A stretch of DNA of 64,000 nucleotides from Hemibagrus wyckioides (taxonomy: Eukaryota; Chordata; Actinopteri; Siluriformes; Bagridae): the NCBI RefSeq assembly GCF_019097595.1, contig NC_080716.1, forward strand, positions 15,276,901-15,340,900, in the 5' to 3' direction. Within the stretch, counting starts at the first letter, position 1, and each line of letters opens with the position of its first letter. Of this stretch, positions 1 through 12,718 are shown piece after piece. A model generated the notes under the pieces. The model saw only the letters and a program-made list of their open reading frames with translations, did no database searches and was not told where the DNA came from. A program made the translations under genes and the position numbers.

Positions 1-1800
1 TGGCCTCTTTTGCCTCTTTCTCTCCCCCCGCCCTCAGCTTTTCTTTCACAATCTGTGAAGCTGTTTGCCCTACCGCCCTGCCGCATGAGTATATGCTGCT
101 GATTCAGACTCTTTTCACTTCAGTAACTAATCAATCAGTAACCACACTTCCCCTCAGTGTACCATCATCCGTCTCCCTTTCTTACTCACTTGTTACCCCA
201 TTTAGACTCTTTCCTCTTTTTGACCCCCAAAAAGTTTACAAGATTTTAATGACAAGCATTTTTAGCTCTTTCTGCATAACATCATTCTATATGCTTCAGC
301 GGATATATTTAAACATCAAACATTGCTTTGAACTTTATCCACATGCCATACAATGGTTATCTTCTCTTCTTGTAGACTGAGCATTAAGCTGAGTAGCTAC
401 AGGGCAAAAGGCTATATTGTTCAGCACTTGAGAAACATATAAAGCATTGTGTCAACAAGAGTGAGTTGTTCACTCAACCATGTTATGATAAATCATCTAT
501 TTGTGACTTCATGGGGACAAAGATAAATCCAGGGAAAATACAAATTTTGTAATATTCTTGTAGTGTGAATATTAAAAAATGACTTTATAGATTACAGTTC
601 TTAAAGAAAAAGGTATAAGAGGCATGTGTCAAGTATCAGAGTGGTACAAAAATACCTCTAACTGGTTCTGTGTAATTACAAACTGGAAAACTTACCGATT
701 CGGACAGAAGAGAAATTTTTGAACAGAATCCCAAATGCCAGCGAAACACTCCTAGTTCATTTTCCATCCATCATTAGTGTGAACAAGAAAGCACAGACAA
801 ATAGATAAGAAAAAAGTACTAAATCTATTGCCCTATCTAGGTGACTTCAGAACCATAAGTTGTTGCTCTACTTCACCTCGTCTGTTTGTCGTACCTATTG
901 CGGACCATTCTATGCATCCCTCCCTTCTTCTTGGTCTCCTCTCACCTCTTCATCTGTCCCTCCCCCTGTCTGTCTTCTTTCCTCTATTTCTGCTGAGCTG
1001 TCCTTTTGAACATACAAACTCTGACTATGCAGGGCAAAGAAATGACTTTTTATGAATACATATTCGGATCTAGTTTAAAAGAAAAGCAATAAGGAGATAT
1101 AACTCACCTAAAGTGTACTGATCGCCAGCTCTATATAACATATTGTGAATAAACTGTACCTTTATTCTATAAAAATGTCACAAGCAGCACCAGTCAATGC
1201 TACCCAACATATATACATACAAAAACAACTGACTTATTCTAGGTAGATTTTAATGAGCATGTTTTAGGCAGTTTTGATTCTCTTACTGCTAATTTGCATA
1301 ATTTACATTTGTGTGCACAGGTGTGAAACACGTCATCCCATCAGGAGATTATTGCTTTATCCATTAGCTCTACAAGTGTCTGCATGTGACTGTAAACTAT
1401 TGAATATCAAATTATGGATGCAGTGTATCACTAAAATGATGTAAATATGACACAAACCTAAAGGGGCTGGAACAATAAAAAATAATGATTTGTCAAAAAC
1501 AATTTGATTCTGGAAAGAGGTTGGTCCTAGACAGCAATAACAGCTTACTAATGTCTTGTTAATGCCTTACAACACCGTTATATCAACATATTAATAGAAA
1601 CCTTACAAAGCAGCTAAAATAAAGGAAATATCAGAAACAAATCTGTGCAATTTAAGTCCTTAAAATCCTAAAAACAGTCCTTTGGTGTGGAGAAACTTTT
1701 CACAGTACAGTTAAGTCTTCCAGGCAGATCTCCCAGGTTTGTAAGTTCTCAAGTTATTAACGCATCTTTTTTGTCCCTTTAATGGAAGTGACCTCTTCTG
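1..1800. other. Non-coding flank and probable 3' UTR of the schip1-like gene
   Basis: No protein-coding exon was recognised. The part next to 1801 is the expected 3' UTR of the minus-strand schip1-like gene. The first minus-strand AATAAA downstream of the stop reads as tttatt at 1161-1166, which would give a 3' UTR of about 0.65 kb. Open frames at 93-380 and 828-1055 have no recognisable domain and no splice context. Confidence 0.5.
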
Positions 1801-1908
1801 TCAGAGTGACGTCATATCCTGTATCTCCAGTAACATGGCATCCTGTTCAGTTCTTAGCTGGTCTCTTGTGAGAAGTCGGCCAACTAACTCAGAGCTGAGG
1901 TCTATACA

Positions 1909-1946
<38 letters not shown>

Positions 1947-4900
1947 AAGATGTATGTAAATCTACTATAAAAAAAAAAACATTAAACTATAAAGAGCCTT
2001 ACATTTTGTGCAATTTTAAAACAACTGTAAATAACAATTACTGAATTTGTTAATAATTTGTTAATAAAAATAATTATGGAATTTGTTATTTAAACTGATA
2101 AACTGACATGTAGACAAGAATGCTGTCTATGGGAGAAAATAAAGGGAAACTAATCAGAGCCATTGCACAAGCCTTGGGCGTAGCCAATACATTCACCTGT
2201 AATGTCCTTAAAAAGAAAGAAACCACTAATGCCAGACACCACAGCACAACAACCAGACATTAAACAGACAAGAAAAACAACAAAAGCTGATGACATAAGT
2301 AATGTGAGAGCTGTGAAGAAAAACCCAAATACAGCAATCAGTGACATCACCAAGAACCTACACCGGACAGGGCTGAAGGTCTTACAATCCACCATTGGAA
2401 GAACACTTCAACAGAAGAAATACAAAGGCCATACCACAAGATGCAAACCACTCAGAAAGAATCAGAATGCCAGAGAAAAATACAGATTAACCTTTACCAA
2501 AGGAATAGAATTGTGAGGAAAAAGGAGAAAGGACCTGCTCATGATCCATAACATATAAGCTCATCAGTCAAGCACACTGGAGGTAGTGCCATGGCATGGG
2601 CTTGCATGCCTGTTTTTAGTACAGACTTACTAATCTTTATTGATGATGAACTCATCATGGTAGCAGCGAAATTAATTTTGAAGTTATATATATACCTAGA
2701 AATACATCCAATCAAACTTCATACAGCGAGACAATGACCCAAAACAAACTGCCAACAAAATAAAGGACTTTTATCAGGTGAAAAAGATTTCAAGGTTTTA
2801 GACTGGCCAAGTCAATCACCACAACTCAACTTCACCTCCTGAAGAGGAGACTGAAGGGAACAACCCCCTCTCAAACCCTAAAACAAACAAGCGAATGAAG
2901 CTGTGTAACAAGCATCAGAACAGGTAGAATATAAAGGTTTAGTGATATCAGTGGGTTGCTGGCTTGATGCAGTTATTGCATGAAAGGGATATGCAACCAA
3001 ATACTAAATGTTATTTGCTTTAACGTAACGTAAGACAATTCTCCAATTATATCAAAATATCAAGAAATTAAAACTGAAATTCTGATCTATCAGCTCACAT
3101 TCTTATTTTCATCTAAAACTCAAATATCAAACTGTATAGCAAACATAGGTCTTTGTACGCTGTAGCATTACAATTTCCATTCACTTGAGCTAAGAGGCCC
3201 AAACGTGTTCAAGCATGAAAATGCCCCTGTGTACAAAGGAAGGAGCAGGAAAGTGTGGTTTGCCAAGGTTGGAGTGGAAGAGTGGCTTCAGAAAAGAGTG
3301 GGGGTTTTTGTAACAGTAAAAGGGGACTAAATCTAGAACAAGATCAGCTAGAAAATATGTGTTATTATCAGGTGCCCACAAACTTTTGACCTTTAATGTT
3401 TAGAACAATAAGATAACTGTATGTTTTAGCCATTTGTATGTTTCAAATACAAAAAGGTGAAAATTGTCCATGTTGGGTAATTTTAATAGAACTGTCCATC
3501 AATGTCAGTGCAGGGCCGTATAAATAATCAATAAAAGTATTGTTCAGTATTTTAATATGCATTGACATCTACACCATTTTTTCAGAGCTGCAAAACATCA
3601 GATCCAGGTCCAGCTCTTTAAAGGGTTATTTCAAACTCATGCTGCTAGTCATTGCAAGAAATGCTCAGCAACAATACTATCAGTCTTTACATTTTGGAGA
3701 ATAAAGATTTAATACTGTTTCATGTACAAGAAATCTTACTATGAATATCTTTGCTTAGTGTGGTCTTCAGTGCATTCAACTCCTTTAAGTTGAACTTCTG
3801 CAAGTCGCTGCGATTATAATGAGTTCTCTCTTTAACTGCATCACTGGGGGGTTTGCTCTATAAAAGAACAGTCAAACAGATTCATATTTTTTCCACAACC
3901 ATGTACAAATTCAGGCTTAAATTATAGTAGAAAGTTTATCATGGACTTGAGGAATCAAAATTAGAAGAGATCTTGTTGTAAGGTCACCTGTTTTTGCTCC
4001 AACCTCAGCTTGTGTCTTAGCATGCTGAGAGCAGCCTTGACCTCTTTCTTAAACCCACCAGATTTGGCTTTACTGCTGGATGCAGTGCTGGAATGCTGCT
4101 GTGGCTGCTGCGTCTGTTTCCCAGAACCTTTGTTCAACTGTAAATTAAAAATATATAATATTTATATACATATATATATATATATATAAAAAAATAATAT
4201 ATTTTTATATATATAAAAATATAAAGAAATACCATGCTACAATACACTTTGTTTAATGGACATAGATATATTTATTTGTTGCATTTCAAAATCTGCAGTG
4301 TAATAGATTGAATAAAAATGAAATGCCATTGAAAACCTCTTTTTTCCCCTTGTCTTCCTCCTCCTCCTCCTCCTCACTCTCGCTGTTGTTGATGAAGCAA
4401 AGTTGCAGGTTCATCTGACTCTGGAGTCTAAAATAACCACAAAAATCCAGTTATATTCCAATATTATAGCAAAGTATAAAATATAACAGAAAGGAATCTA
4501 TCGATGAGTACCGTGATGTTAGGGCTGTCAGACGACTATCATCTACATCCTCACAGGTGTCTTGATGTCTGGTAAGGTTATATAACTCAGGCCAACTCTC
4601 TGTCCACTGGGCAACATCCTTGAAATATACAGAAAACATACAGGCACCACTTAAGCTGCTTCAGATGAATCTTAAAATAAGTAATCTCTGAACAATACAG
4701 TAATGTAGAAGTATATTTAATATGTTTTACTAAATCACTGAAATCTGAGGTTCCACTTCTCTTGGGTCACGAGAAGGTTGTGAGGTAATTCAAATACTGT
4801 CACTGTTATTGACATTCACTAGTCTATTCAGTCTATCATACACTAGACATTCATAGACTAGTTACACTAGTCAATCGTGGGCATCGCTAAGCTCATTATA

Positions 4901-5757
4901 TGTGAAAGAGAGAAGTTTTTCTTCGCTTTCTTCCAGATGTATTCAACTGCCCTGAGATGTGGCATGAGCAACAGTCTGAAAAGATGTGGTAACTGGCTTC
5001 AGGGTAACACATAATAGCCATCATCCTCCAGTTTGAAAGCTGTTATGTGACAGGACAGCTGGCTACTTGGTGTCAAATGACCAAAGTGAGGAAGAAAAAA
5101 TCTGCCAAATGAGTAAGTGCAAAAATCAAGCCTTGGCAATTCCAGGTCAGATTATCTATATTATATTAATCATATCTATATATGACAAATTATATATTTA
5201 TTTTTTTCTAAAAGTGTGGATATTGTCAGTACTTCTAAACACCAGCCAATTCTGTCGTTACAGCTCGGATATTAAAATCTCGCTGTTTGTTTTATTTTTA
5301 AATATTTACTCGTTACATATTTTTATACATGTTTTTTAAATTCTATAAGACTATAAAGGTTATTAGAGCTTTGTACATTGATATTGAAACTACGTATAGT
5401 AAATGTTCACTGGGAATTGTGAAAAAGTAACATAATACATATATTTTTCCATACTACGACCCAGCAATTTTGGTAGTCATTTCACACCATTTATACATGT
5501 GTATAACTGTATGCCATTAAATTTTGCATGCTTTTTGTATCACTGACCTTGTTCTTCTCTCTTCGTTCTTCTTCTTGTTTCTCAAGTTGAGCAATACGCA
5601 GGCTTAGGGCCTCCCAGTGCATGATGGGCAGTCCTAGGTCATCATCAGAAGAACCTTCTTGCCACAGCAAGGCTGCACCTTCGGCATCCTCCTCCGTCTC
5701 ATCACTCTCTTTTTCCTCTCCCCTTTCCCTTTCTTTCTCTTTCTCTCCATCCATCAT
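1801..5757 (-). CDS. schip1-like: Schwannomin-interacting protein 1-like (SCHIP1 family), six coding exons
   Basis: Exons on the minus strand are 5757-5548, 4618-4512, 4427-4337, 4137-3988, 3857-3740 and 1901-1801. All are bounded by AG/GT and keep one frame, giving 777 nt and 258 aa. Recognition rests on SRLQSQMNLQLCF followed by an acidic Glu run (exons 2-3), the basic-helical EVKAALSMLRHKL stretch (exon 4), DLQKFNLKELNALK (exon 5) and the C-terminal coiled coil ELVGRLLTRDQLRTEQDAML ending MTSL (exon 6). These match SCHIP1 segment by segment. Exon 1 is charged and carries LPIMHWEALSLRIAQLEKQ. In other animals SCHIP1 binds merlin (NF2) and ankyrin-G and takes part in Hippo signalling. The start is the first ATG after a likely 5' splice acceptor near 5760; an upstream coding start is not excluded. 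Intron 5 (1902-3739) holds Tc1 debris. Confidence 0.83.
1907..1942. repeat. (CA)n microsatellite inside a splice acceptor
   Basis: A run of CA dinucleotides lies just upstream (in transcript sense) of the last schip1-like exon. On the transcribed strand it reads as a TG tract ending TTTGTGTATAG at the exon boundary, so it takes the place of the usual polypyrimidine tract. Confidence 0.85.
2128..2990 (+). mobile_element. Degenerate Tc1-like transposon in schip1-like intron 5
   Basis: The plus strand holds a broken Tc1-family transposase. A 104-codon stretch at 2202-2516 has the ITKNLHRTGLKVLQSTIGRTLQQ helix-turn-helix style, followed by further fragments such as the QRDNDPK-like remnant around 2730. 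Several stops and frameshifts make it inactive. Confidence 0.6.
3195..3395 (+). mobile_element. Tc1-like transposase fragment
   Basis: About 200 bp resembles the middle of a fish Tc1 element (atgcccctgtgtacaaag... ggtttgccaaggttggagtggaag) and ends with an acaaacttttgacc terminus. It is another inactive scrap in the same intron. Confidence 0.5.
4144..4225. repeat. AT-rich (TA)n tract in an intron
   Basis: A low-complexity TA/TATATAT tract in intron 3 of the schip1-like gene. Confidence 0.7.
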
Positions 5758-6239
5758 GCCTGGAACACTTCAGAGACACATTTATAAACAATCAGTGTTT
5801 CAGATGTTATCAGAGACATGTGTAACCACCTCTACAGATCTGGTAACCAAAAAAGGGTTGGCAATCAGTGCTTATAAGATGTGATACTAACAAGTAAAAA
5901 GTCAGTATTTGGATTAAAGAATGGGGAATATATCAGGACTATAACCTGACAGAAAGAAAGTCAATAATTTGTCTGTTTTTCTTCATGTTATCAGAAAATT
6001 ATATCCAAATCTAGTATAAAATCTTCAGATCTGTAAGAAATGTTCTGTTCTGTTATTTTATTTTATTTTATTTTAACAAAGCTAAACAGGCCCAACCTTG
6101 AGCAGTTTTAGGTTTGGCCACGTAGGCTGCTGAAGATCTGTCCAGTTGTTTATTAATGTTCCAGGAGTACAAAACAATTTTAAAAAGTCAGGTAGCTTAC
6201 CTATGTGCCTATGTAAATAAAGCAGAGGTTAAGAATATT

Positions 6240-6560
6240 TGTGCTTTCAAAATGGTCGATAAGAAGGCCTAAGTTCCCATAGCTTTCCCGAAGTTAGTCG
6301 TCTCCTCCTTTTCGGTCCCGTTACGCGCCTGCCGTCTTCATTCCCCCTTTTTTCCCCCACACTTCTTTCGATCCGCGTTTTGTTTGTTTCTTTGTTGGTC
6401 CTTGTAACTTAAAACTTCCTAATTAACAAACTCCGTCTTTGTAAAAGAAGTCAGCCTAAGCCCGTGTGCTACATTTAATAACAGCAGGAAAGCGATTCCT
6501 CACGACCGCCTGAAAACTTGAGGAATTTCGCAACGTTTTGTTTAAGTGAGGGGAGGAGAG
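6240..6560 (-). promoter_or_regulatory. Candidate 5' UTR/promoter of the schip1-like gene
   Basis: This is one of the few CpG-containing patches nearby (cgcgcctgc, gatccgcg and cacgaccgcc type sites), about 0.5-0.8 kb upstream of the first coding exon. That exon seems to begin at a splice acceptor near 5760, so a non-coding first exon should lie here. This is inferred from position and composition only. Confidence 0.35.
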
Positions 6561-8640
6561 AAAGAGCCGAGCTGAATCACTAGGTGTCCAATTTCACTCG
6601 TTCACTGAGAATTTATAGGTTATAGTGAAAAACTGGACGTCAGCCATTTTATCTTGATTCAGAATTTGCATATACTGAACATCTCATACAAGCTCTAACG
6701 CTTATAATCAAATTCACTGAAACTTGTTGCCAATGAAATCTAATGGAAAGTAAAGATCATACATAAGGCTGAACCGACGTGCTTGGACATGCCTTATTTG
6801 TGGCAAAATTGCGATGGGAGGTTCCCTAATTCTTTGTTTTTTTGAGCAAGTTATTGAAGTAAATCAAAGGAAAGGTAGTCAGTTTACTGAAACGTTTCTA
6901 CACTCCGCGATTTGAGAATCAAATGAACACAAAAGCCGCAGTTCGGCTCACCTGAATGGACAGATTCAAGGAATCGACTCAGTAAAGTGAATCATTGAAC
7001 ATACAGTATAACGCTAACCATCTAAGCATCTTTTGCAGCTAGGGACTTTCTTTGATATTATTAGATTGTCATAACTATCCATAAATGATCATGATCACTT
7101 AATTCAATATTATTTACAATGTTAGGCAGTTAGAACTTTGTTTCAGAGTATAATGAATACTCTATACTGCAGAATTTAGCATCAATAATCTACACTATAT
7201 TGGCAAAAGTTTTGGGACATCCCTCCAAATCATTAAATTCAGGTGTTGTTTTTCTGGGGTCGGACTTGGCACCTTAGTTCCAGTGAAAGGAACTTTTAAT
7301 GCTTAAAGATATTTTGGACAATTTCATGCTCCCAAGTTTGCGGGAACAGTGTGGGGATGACCCCTTCCTGTTCCAACATGAGTAAGGTCCATAAAGACAT
7401 TGAGGAGAGAGTTTGCTGTGGAGGAACTTGACCGGCCTGCACAAAGTCCTGACCTAAACCTGAAAGAACATCTTTGGGATGAATTAGAGCGGAGACTGTG
7501 AGACAGGCTTTCTAACAGTCCAACATCAGTGCCTGAACTCACAAATGCGCCTCTAGTGGAATGGTCAGAAATTCCCATAAACACGTAACCTTGTGGAAAG
7601 CCTTCCCAGAAGAGTTGAAGCTGTTGTAGCTGCAAAGGGCAGACCAACTCCGTATTACATTCATGTGCATGTAAAGGCAGACGTTCCAAAACATTTGGCA
7701 ATATCGTGTATTTTGAACAGGGCTTAGACTATTTTCGGTCAAACGAAGGTCAGATTTTATTTTACTTTGTGTTAAGTGTTTCACAAAATTTATTTTTATG
7801 CTTGTTATATTCATATAAAGCTAGATAAAACTAATCAATGAATCTGTTTTGTTTTTTTTTACTTCTTTTTATTTTAAGGTATGTTTTCAAAAGATACAAT
7901 CATTAGATATTATCATTCTAGACCACATATGGCTAAGACAAAATTGAGTTTATTTTAATAATAACCACAGATTAAATAATTATTTATGATGCTACATTAT
8001 TAATATTAAAGGTATGCTGCTGTATTTTTTTAGTCTATTGATTAGATCTTGCTCAGTGAGTCATTATGTATGAAGTTTGTTTACAGAGTAGAAGCTAGTA
8101 CACAAATGTAAAGTTTGCACAGTGAGTATTAGACACTGAGAGAGGACTTTCTATAGCTGACTAATGTCAAGCTAACAGTGTGATTCAAAATATGCCCCAC
8201 ACACTTTTTAAATACCTGATTTTTTAAATAAGTCAAACCTGACATGTTATAATGGAGAAGCACATGAAAATCATTTTGCTAACATCATCGCTGTAGACAT
8301 TTATGCTAAACGAATATCAGTGTAATAGTGTAACAAGTAACAGTAACTTGCATATAAAGCCAGTTTTCTATTCTTTACATTATAAATAGTAAAACAAGTT
8401 GTTTTAAGGAAAAACACATTAAATGTTTGTTTATTTTTGTATATTAAAGCATTAATTTTTTTTTAATGTATCAAATGTTTAAATATGTATCCTTTTGACT
8501 TAATGTTTCATTCAGTAATCTAGCAGTCACCAGCTACTAGAACCACAATCAAGTCAAGTTTTCTGTGTAATTTCAGGGAGGGGAAAGCTTTTTGGGGCAG
8601 TGGTGATTAAAGTGGTTCCAGCTCTGCATTATTGATCAGA
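6561..8640. other. Intergenic region between schip1-like and rnasek
   Basis: Apart from the Tc1-like fragment at 7192-7700 and AT-rich sequence, no gene, RNA or ordered repeat was recognised. Confidence 0.5.
7192..7702 (+). mobile_element. Short Tc1-like element (inactive)
   Basis: It begins with a cactatattggcaaaag terminus and continues through the catalytic-domain remnant (ccttcctgttccaacatgag, cctgacctaaacctg) to the acgttccaaaacatttggcaat end. It belongs to the same family as the elements at 36.2-39.9 kb and 53.4-53.9 kb. Frameshifts abolish any transposase. Confidence 0.6.
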
Positions 8641-8642
8641 TG

Positions 8643-8798
<156 letters not shown>

Positions 8799-8849
8799 AA
8801 TTACTAACTTACTTCCAAAAACACCGTGAGAACTTTTATTATGAAACAC

Positions 8850-9009
8850 TTTATAAAATCCGACCGGAAGTCATTTGCTAAGTCAGCTGACCTGCGCAGA
8901 TGACTATTGGCAGGCTCAGACGTAGGAAGAAGTTTGGGGAAACTAAAGTTTTGACTCTATAAATTACATAAAGTTGATTTTTCCCGCACTGTATTGAGAA
9001 TAACTGAAA
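8850..9009 (+). promoter_or_regulatory. rnasek promoter/5' UTR
   Basis: There is no TATA box at a convincing distance. The stretch holds an ETS-type ACCGGAAGT (8863-8871) and an ATTGG box (8906-8910, inverted CCAAT) within 150 bp of the start codon, as expected for a housekeeping promoter. The transcription start is not resolved. Confidence 0.45.
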
Positions 9010-10566
9010 ATGGCTTCTTTTATCATCTGTGGTCCGAAAATGGCTGCATGTATGCTGGTGTTGAGTATGTGGGGAGTCATAATGCTGGTAAGAATGTGAT
9101 CCTTGTTTTAAAGAAATGCAACTTTTCAGATTGCGCATATATATATATATATTTACTGTGTACAGTGATAAAAGTCCTCCTAAATATCCAAAGAATTGGT
9201 TAAGTATTGATTTTGATTTTTTAAAGCGTTATAATCCACTGCTTGTGGTTAACTTTATTAAAGTGAACGTTTTATTTGGACATTAAGCTGTAGCACAACA
9301 CAGTGTAAATATACTCGGTGAATGAATACAGGATATATGGGGAGAATGTTTCTTCAAATCCATAAATGTATGTGTTTCCCAAGAGTGTCTGGAGGAATGT
9401 CAGTGTGAAATGGAGCCAGCAGATTTTCTTAGCAGTAGTAAATCTTTCTTGTACTTCTTTTTTGGTTCCTCTTTTAGGCAATGCTGGGGATTTTCTTCAG
9501 CATTCATTCGGCTGTGCTGATTGAGGATGTGCCTTTAAAGGAGGAAGACCATTTTGACACGTGAGTTCATCTCACATGTTTGGAAAGAAGTTATAATATA
9601 TGTGTCACCCACCAGATACAGGACAGGAGTGCTTTGCTTAAGAGGAATCCTCAGTTGATTATAGAAAACAATTGCTGTTAGTCATTCGATAGTGAAGGTA
9701 AAAAAATTGGCAGCAAAAAATATTGGCTTTGGATAAGAGCAGTGTTCAGACTCAAAGGTGGCTGTAGAGATTGTTTTGCTCCTCACTAAAGTGCCAAATG
9801 AATGACACAAGTTATACAACTCAGTGATTCGAGTCTATAGCATTTGCTGTTTTTTTCACCTCTTCTTTTCTACATAGCACTTTTTTGTCTAAAATTATTA
9901 GCCATAGTTGTCTTCCGGCTGCTCCCTGTTTTGTGTCGCCACACTGTATCATCTAATCTGTCTATTTTAAAGTAACAGTAATATTTACTATACAGACCAG
10001 ATATAACATTATGACCACCTGTTGATCCCCCTTTTGCTGCCTAAACAGCCCTGTCCCGTCATGCACTGTGTATTCTGACACCTTTCTATCAGAACCAGCA
10101 TTAACTTCTTCAGCAATTTGAGCAACAGTGCACGTGCCAGCCTTCGCAACACACGTGCATCACTGAGCCTTGGCCGCTGATGACCCTGTCGCCGGTTCAC
10201 CACTGTTCCTTCCTTGGACCACTTTTGATAGATACTGACCACTGCAGAGCCATGGCTAAGGCACCCAAGAAGTGTTACTTAGAACATAACTTTTAATTTC
10301 TCTGCTTAAACAGAATATTGTGTGACACATGGTTTTGTTGACTGGATGTTATTTGTCTTGTCTAATTTATAAATGACTTCCAGAATAGTACTAAACAGGT
10401 GCTTTGGTCTCTTATTTACAGTCAAAACCCGCTGCAGAGCGCTTATGCTGTCTATAACCAAGTTGGCTACAACTGCTTCATTGCTGCAGGAATCTATGTG
10501 GTGATTGGATTTGTGTCTTTCGTTCAGGTCCGACTCAACAAGCGCAACGATTATCTTGTGCGTTAG
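9010..10566 (+). CDS. rnasek: Ribonuclease kappa (RNase K), complete, three exons
   Basis: Exons 9010-9087, 9478-9560 and 10422-10566 join in frame to 101 codons plus a stop (human protein 98 aa). The protein starts [20 protein letters not shown], has [15 protein letters not shown] in the middle and ends [12 protein letters not shown]. These are the conserved RNASEK segments: two membrane helices around a short extracytosolic loop. The family was named for endoribonuclease activity; in animals the protein also associates with the V-ATPase and is needed for endosome acidification. Donors are gtaaga and gtgagt, acceptors ttttag and tttacag. Intron 2 contains a Tc1 scrap. The 3' end faces alox copy A tail-to-tail. 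It is the only intact rnasek copy here; two broken ones lie at 36.1 and 54.2 kb. Confidence 0.95.
9990..10248 (-). mobile_element. Tc1-like fragment in rnasek intron 2
   Basis: The minus strand encodes a paired-type DNA-binding remnant ([20 protein letters not shown]...[15 protein letters not shown]), and the right side ends in an ataacattatgaccacctg terminus. It is the same family as the element split at 42.1/47.2 kb. It is short and inactive. Confidence 0.65.
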
Positions 10567-11048
10567 CACCATCTGGTGGAGAAATCCACCTCCTTGAAAG
10601 TGATCTTACTGTATTTCTTATCTGTATTTTATTGCTCTGCCGGTGTTTTGATATTATCTTAGGAAATTGCTGTTGGTATTTTAGCTGTAGTCGGAGTCAG
10701 TATGTTGTGTTTTCACTGTGTCTTTTCTCTATGTAAAGCTTTCTCAGGTTTAACAAAAAAGCCGGATTGATATTTATGGAAGGATAACTGTTGTGTTTAG
10801 TTCTTATATTATTACTCCTTAAGGCCTTCTACACACCATGTATATTGTGGTCCAAATGCTTTTACATTTTAAGAATTAAAAAAAGAAGTGCCACTGTTTG
10901 TTTGTCAGACAACTAGATTAAAGTTTGCATACAGCCGTATCACACTGGAATAATATTTATATACACACGAGTACAAAGTAGAAATGATCATTGTCCATGT
11001 AATTATTCATGATCCATTATTTTATTTGTAACACTTTGTAATTACAGA

Positions 11049-11122
11049 AATAAAACTGTAGTTCCTAATATCTCTGTCTCTTTTCTTGGTGGTTAAATGC
11101 ATTACAGTGTTTCCAGTTTATT
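11049..11122. terminator. Facing polyadenylation signals of rnasek and alox copy A
   Basis: AATAAA at 11049-11054 serves rnasek on the plus strand. AATAAA on the minus strand (tttatt at 11117-11122) serves alox copy A. The two transcripts should end within a few tens of bases of each other. Copy B has its own AATAAA at 35678-35683, mirrored by the signal of its dead rnasek neighbour near 35747. Confidence 0.6.
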
Positions 11123-11327
11123 AATTCAGATTGTAAAATTAATACCACAAAATACAACATATCTGAAACATATAGATTTACTTGATATAGAAAAGACTAT
11201 AGATATATTCTTCTTGTTTCAAACAATACAAAACGTCCGTTTCACAATGTCGATTAAATGTATTTAAGAGAGCTTTTTTTTAACCTGTATAAAGCATCAA
11301 AAAATTCAGAACTGTTCTCAAGTGTCT

Positions 11328-12718
11328 CTATATGGTAATGCTGTTTTCTATTCAGCTAGGACACAGATAGAGATATGGTGGTTCGAGACCCTTATTCTGC
11401 TGCAGAATCTCCTCTTCAATGTCCTTCAGATCCTGCCTGAAGTCATCAATTATCTTTTGGGCTGCTGGCTCAGTGAAGTCCTGTTCCTTGTACTGTGCCA
11501 GAGGTATCTGAGCATGATAGATAGGGCAGAGGGCAGAAAGGAGATAAAGTAAAAATGTAGAAATTCTAATAAGACAATGAAAAGTATTTAGTTATACATG
11601 TAACATTGAATTGAAACACATTAAGCAAGTAAGTTATGGGAATATTTTGTTCTGGATTCCACCAAATTTAATACAATCTTACAGAACATCTGTTTTGTTT
11701 TATTTCTACAGTTTGTTTTATCAAATGACATATTGTTTAAACAGGAGCAGGCCACTTGGAGTGTTTTGTGGAAGTTTTGACTCACTGTGTCCGGCTGAAC
11801 TCTTCCTAAATGCCATGTGATTGCCATCTGTACACATGACTGGCTGATATCCGGGAGTGTGTTCATGATTAACTCCATAGTTTTTGTCTGTGGGCGGAGG
11901 CTGGCGCATGGTGCAAGGTGTGTTGGGCACCCAGGAACAGAAGTCAAACTAGATGATAGAGGAAAATGTCAATCTCAACAGAACTGGAAGTGGACAAAAA
12001 TTGGAAGTGTGTTTTGCTAGAAGGGAGACACTGGCAAAAATGCAAAATTTAATGATTGGTACATTGATACTGGCTTTCTTGCCTCTCAAAACAGTGATCA
12101 GCCCCTGTTTATTCTTTAGATCATTAGGCAGTCCTGTCACATATGAATTATAAACATATCAATTACTTTGTATAAGGATACATGTACACAATGCTGTATG
12201 TATTGCAATGCTATATTTGAAATCATTTAGACCTTATGTCTGCTTGGATAAATAATTTTCTTATGCAACAATTAGTTGTTTTTCATAATAATTCATTATT
12301 TTCTCCCTGCAGCACAGAGTCACTGCTGCTCTACAGTTAATGCTATGACATAAGTATAGTAATTACATTTTTTTGTTTAGGCAACTAACCAAATTGAGGA
12401 ACATTTTCAAAGCCTTCCTCAACCCCATCCTTAATCCATGCCTGCAGTTCTGAATCCTGCACCACTTCAATGTCCCTTGACACTATGCTGAAGACAAACT
12501 TGTAGAAGAAAAGAAGAGCTTTCAGTACCTAGTCTGTCTCCAAACTCAAGCAAAACACTGGATATCATCAAACTTCATTTCAGTGCTGTAGATCTGCCTG
12601 GACTCTTACTTCTCTATGGCGTCCCAAGGCATCAGGTTGTGCTCTCTGTAGAAGTATTTATTGAGTTTTGTAACACCACGATCTATGAAGTCATGGCGGG
12701 GTTGGAGAGAGTGATAGT
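11328..12718 (-). pseudogene. Copy A exons 14-11 and the 3' part of exon 10
   Basis: Exon 14 is 11507-11328, exon 13 is 11948-11786 (163 nt against 171 in B), an exon 12 stub is 12133 to about 12085, exon 11 is about 12500-12390 with an internal deletion and an altered acceptor, and the 3' part of exon 10 runs from 12718 to 12610. The deletion in exon 12 joins its middle directly to intron 12 sequence (ttgcctct) that is preserved in copy C. Confidence 0.85.

Noticed and set aside
828..1055. Small open frame as a gene
   Set aside because: No domain, no splice context, low-complexity Leu/Ser/Pro composition.
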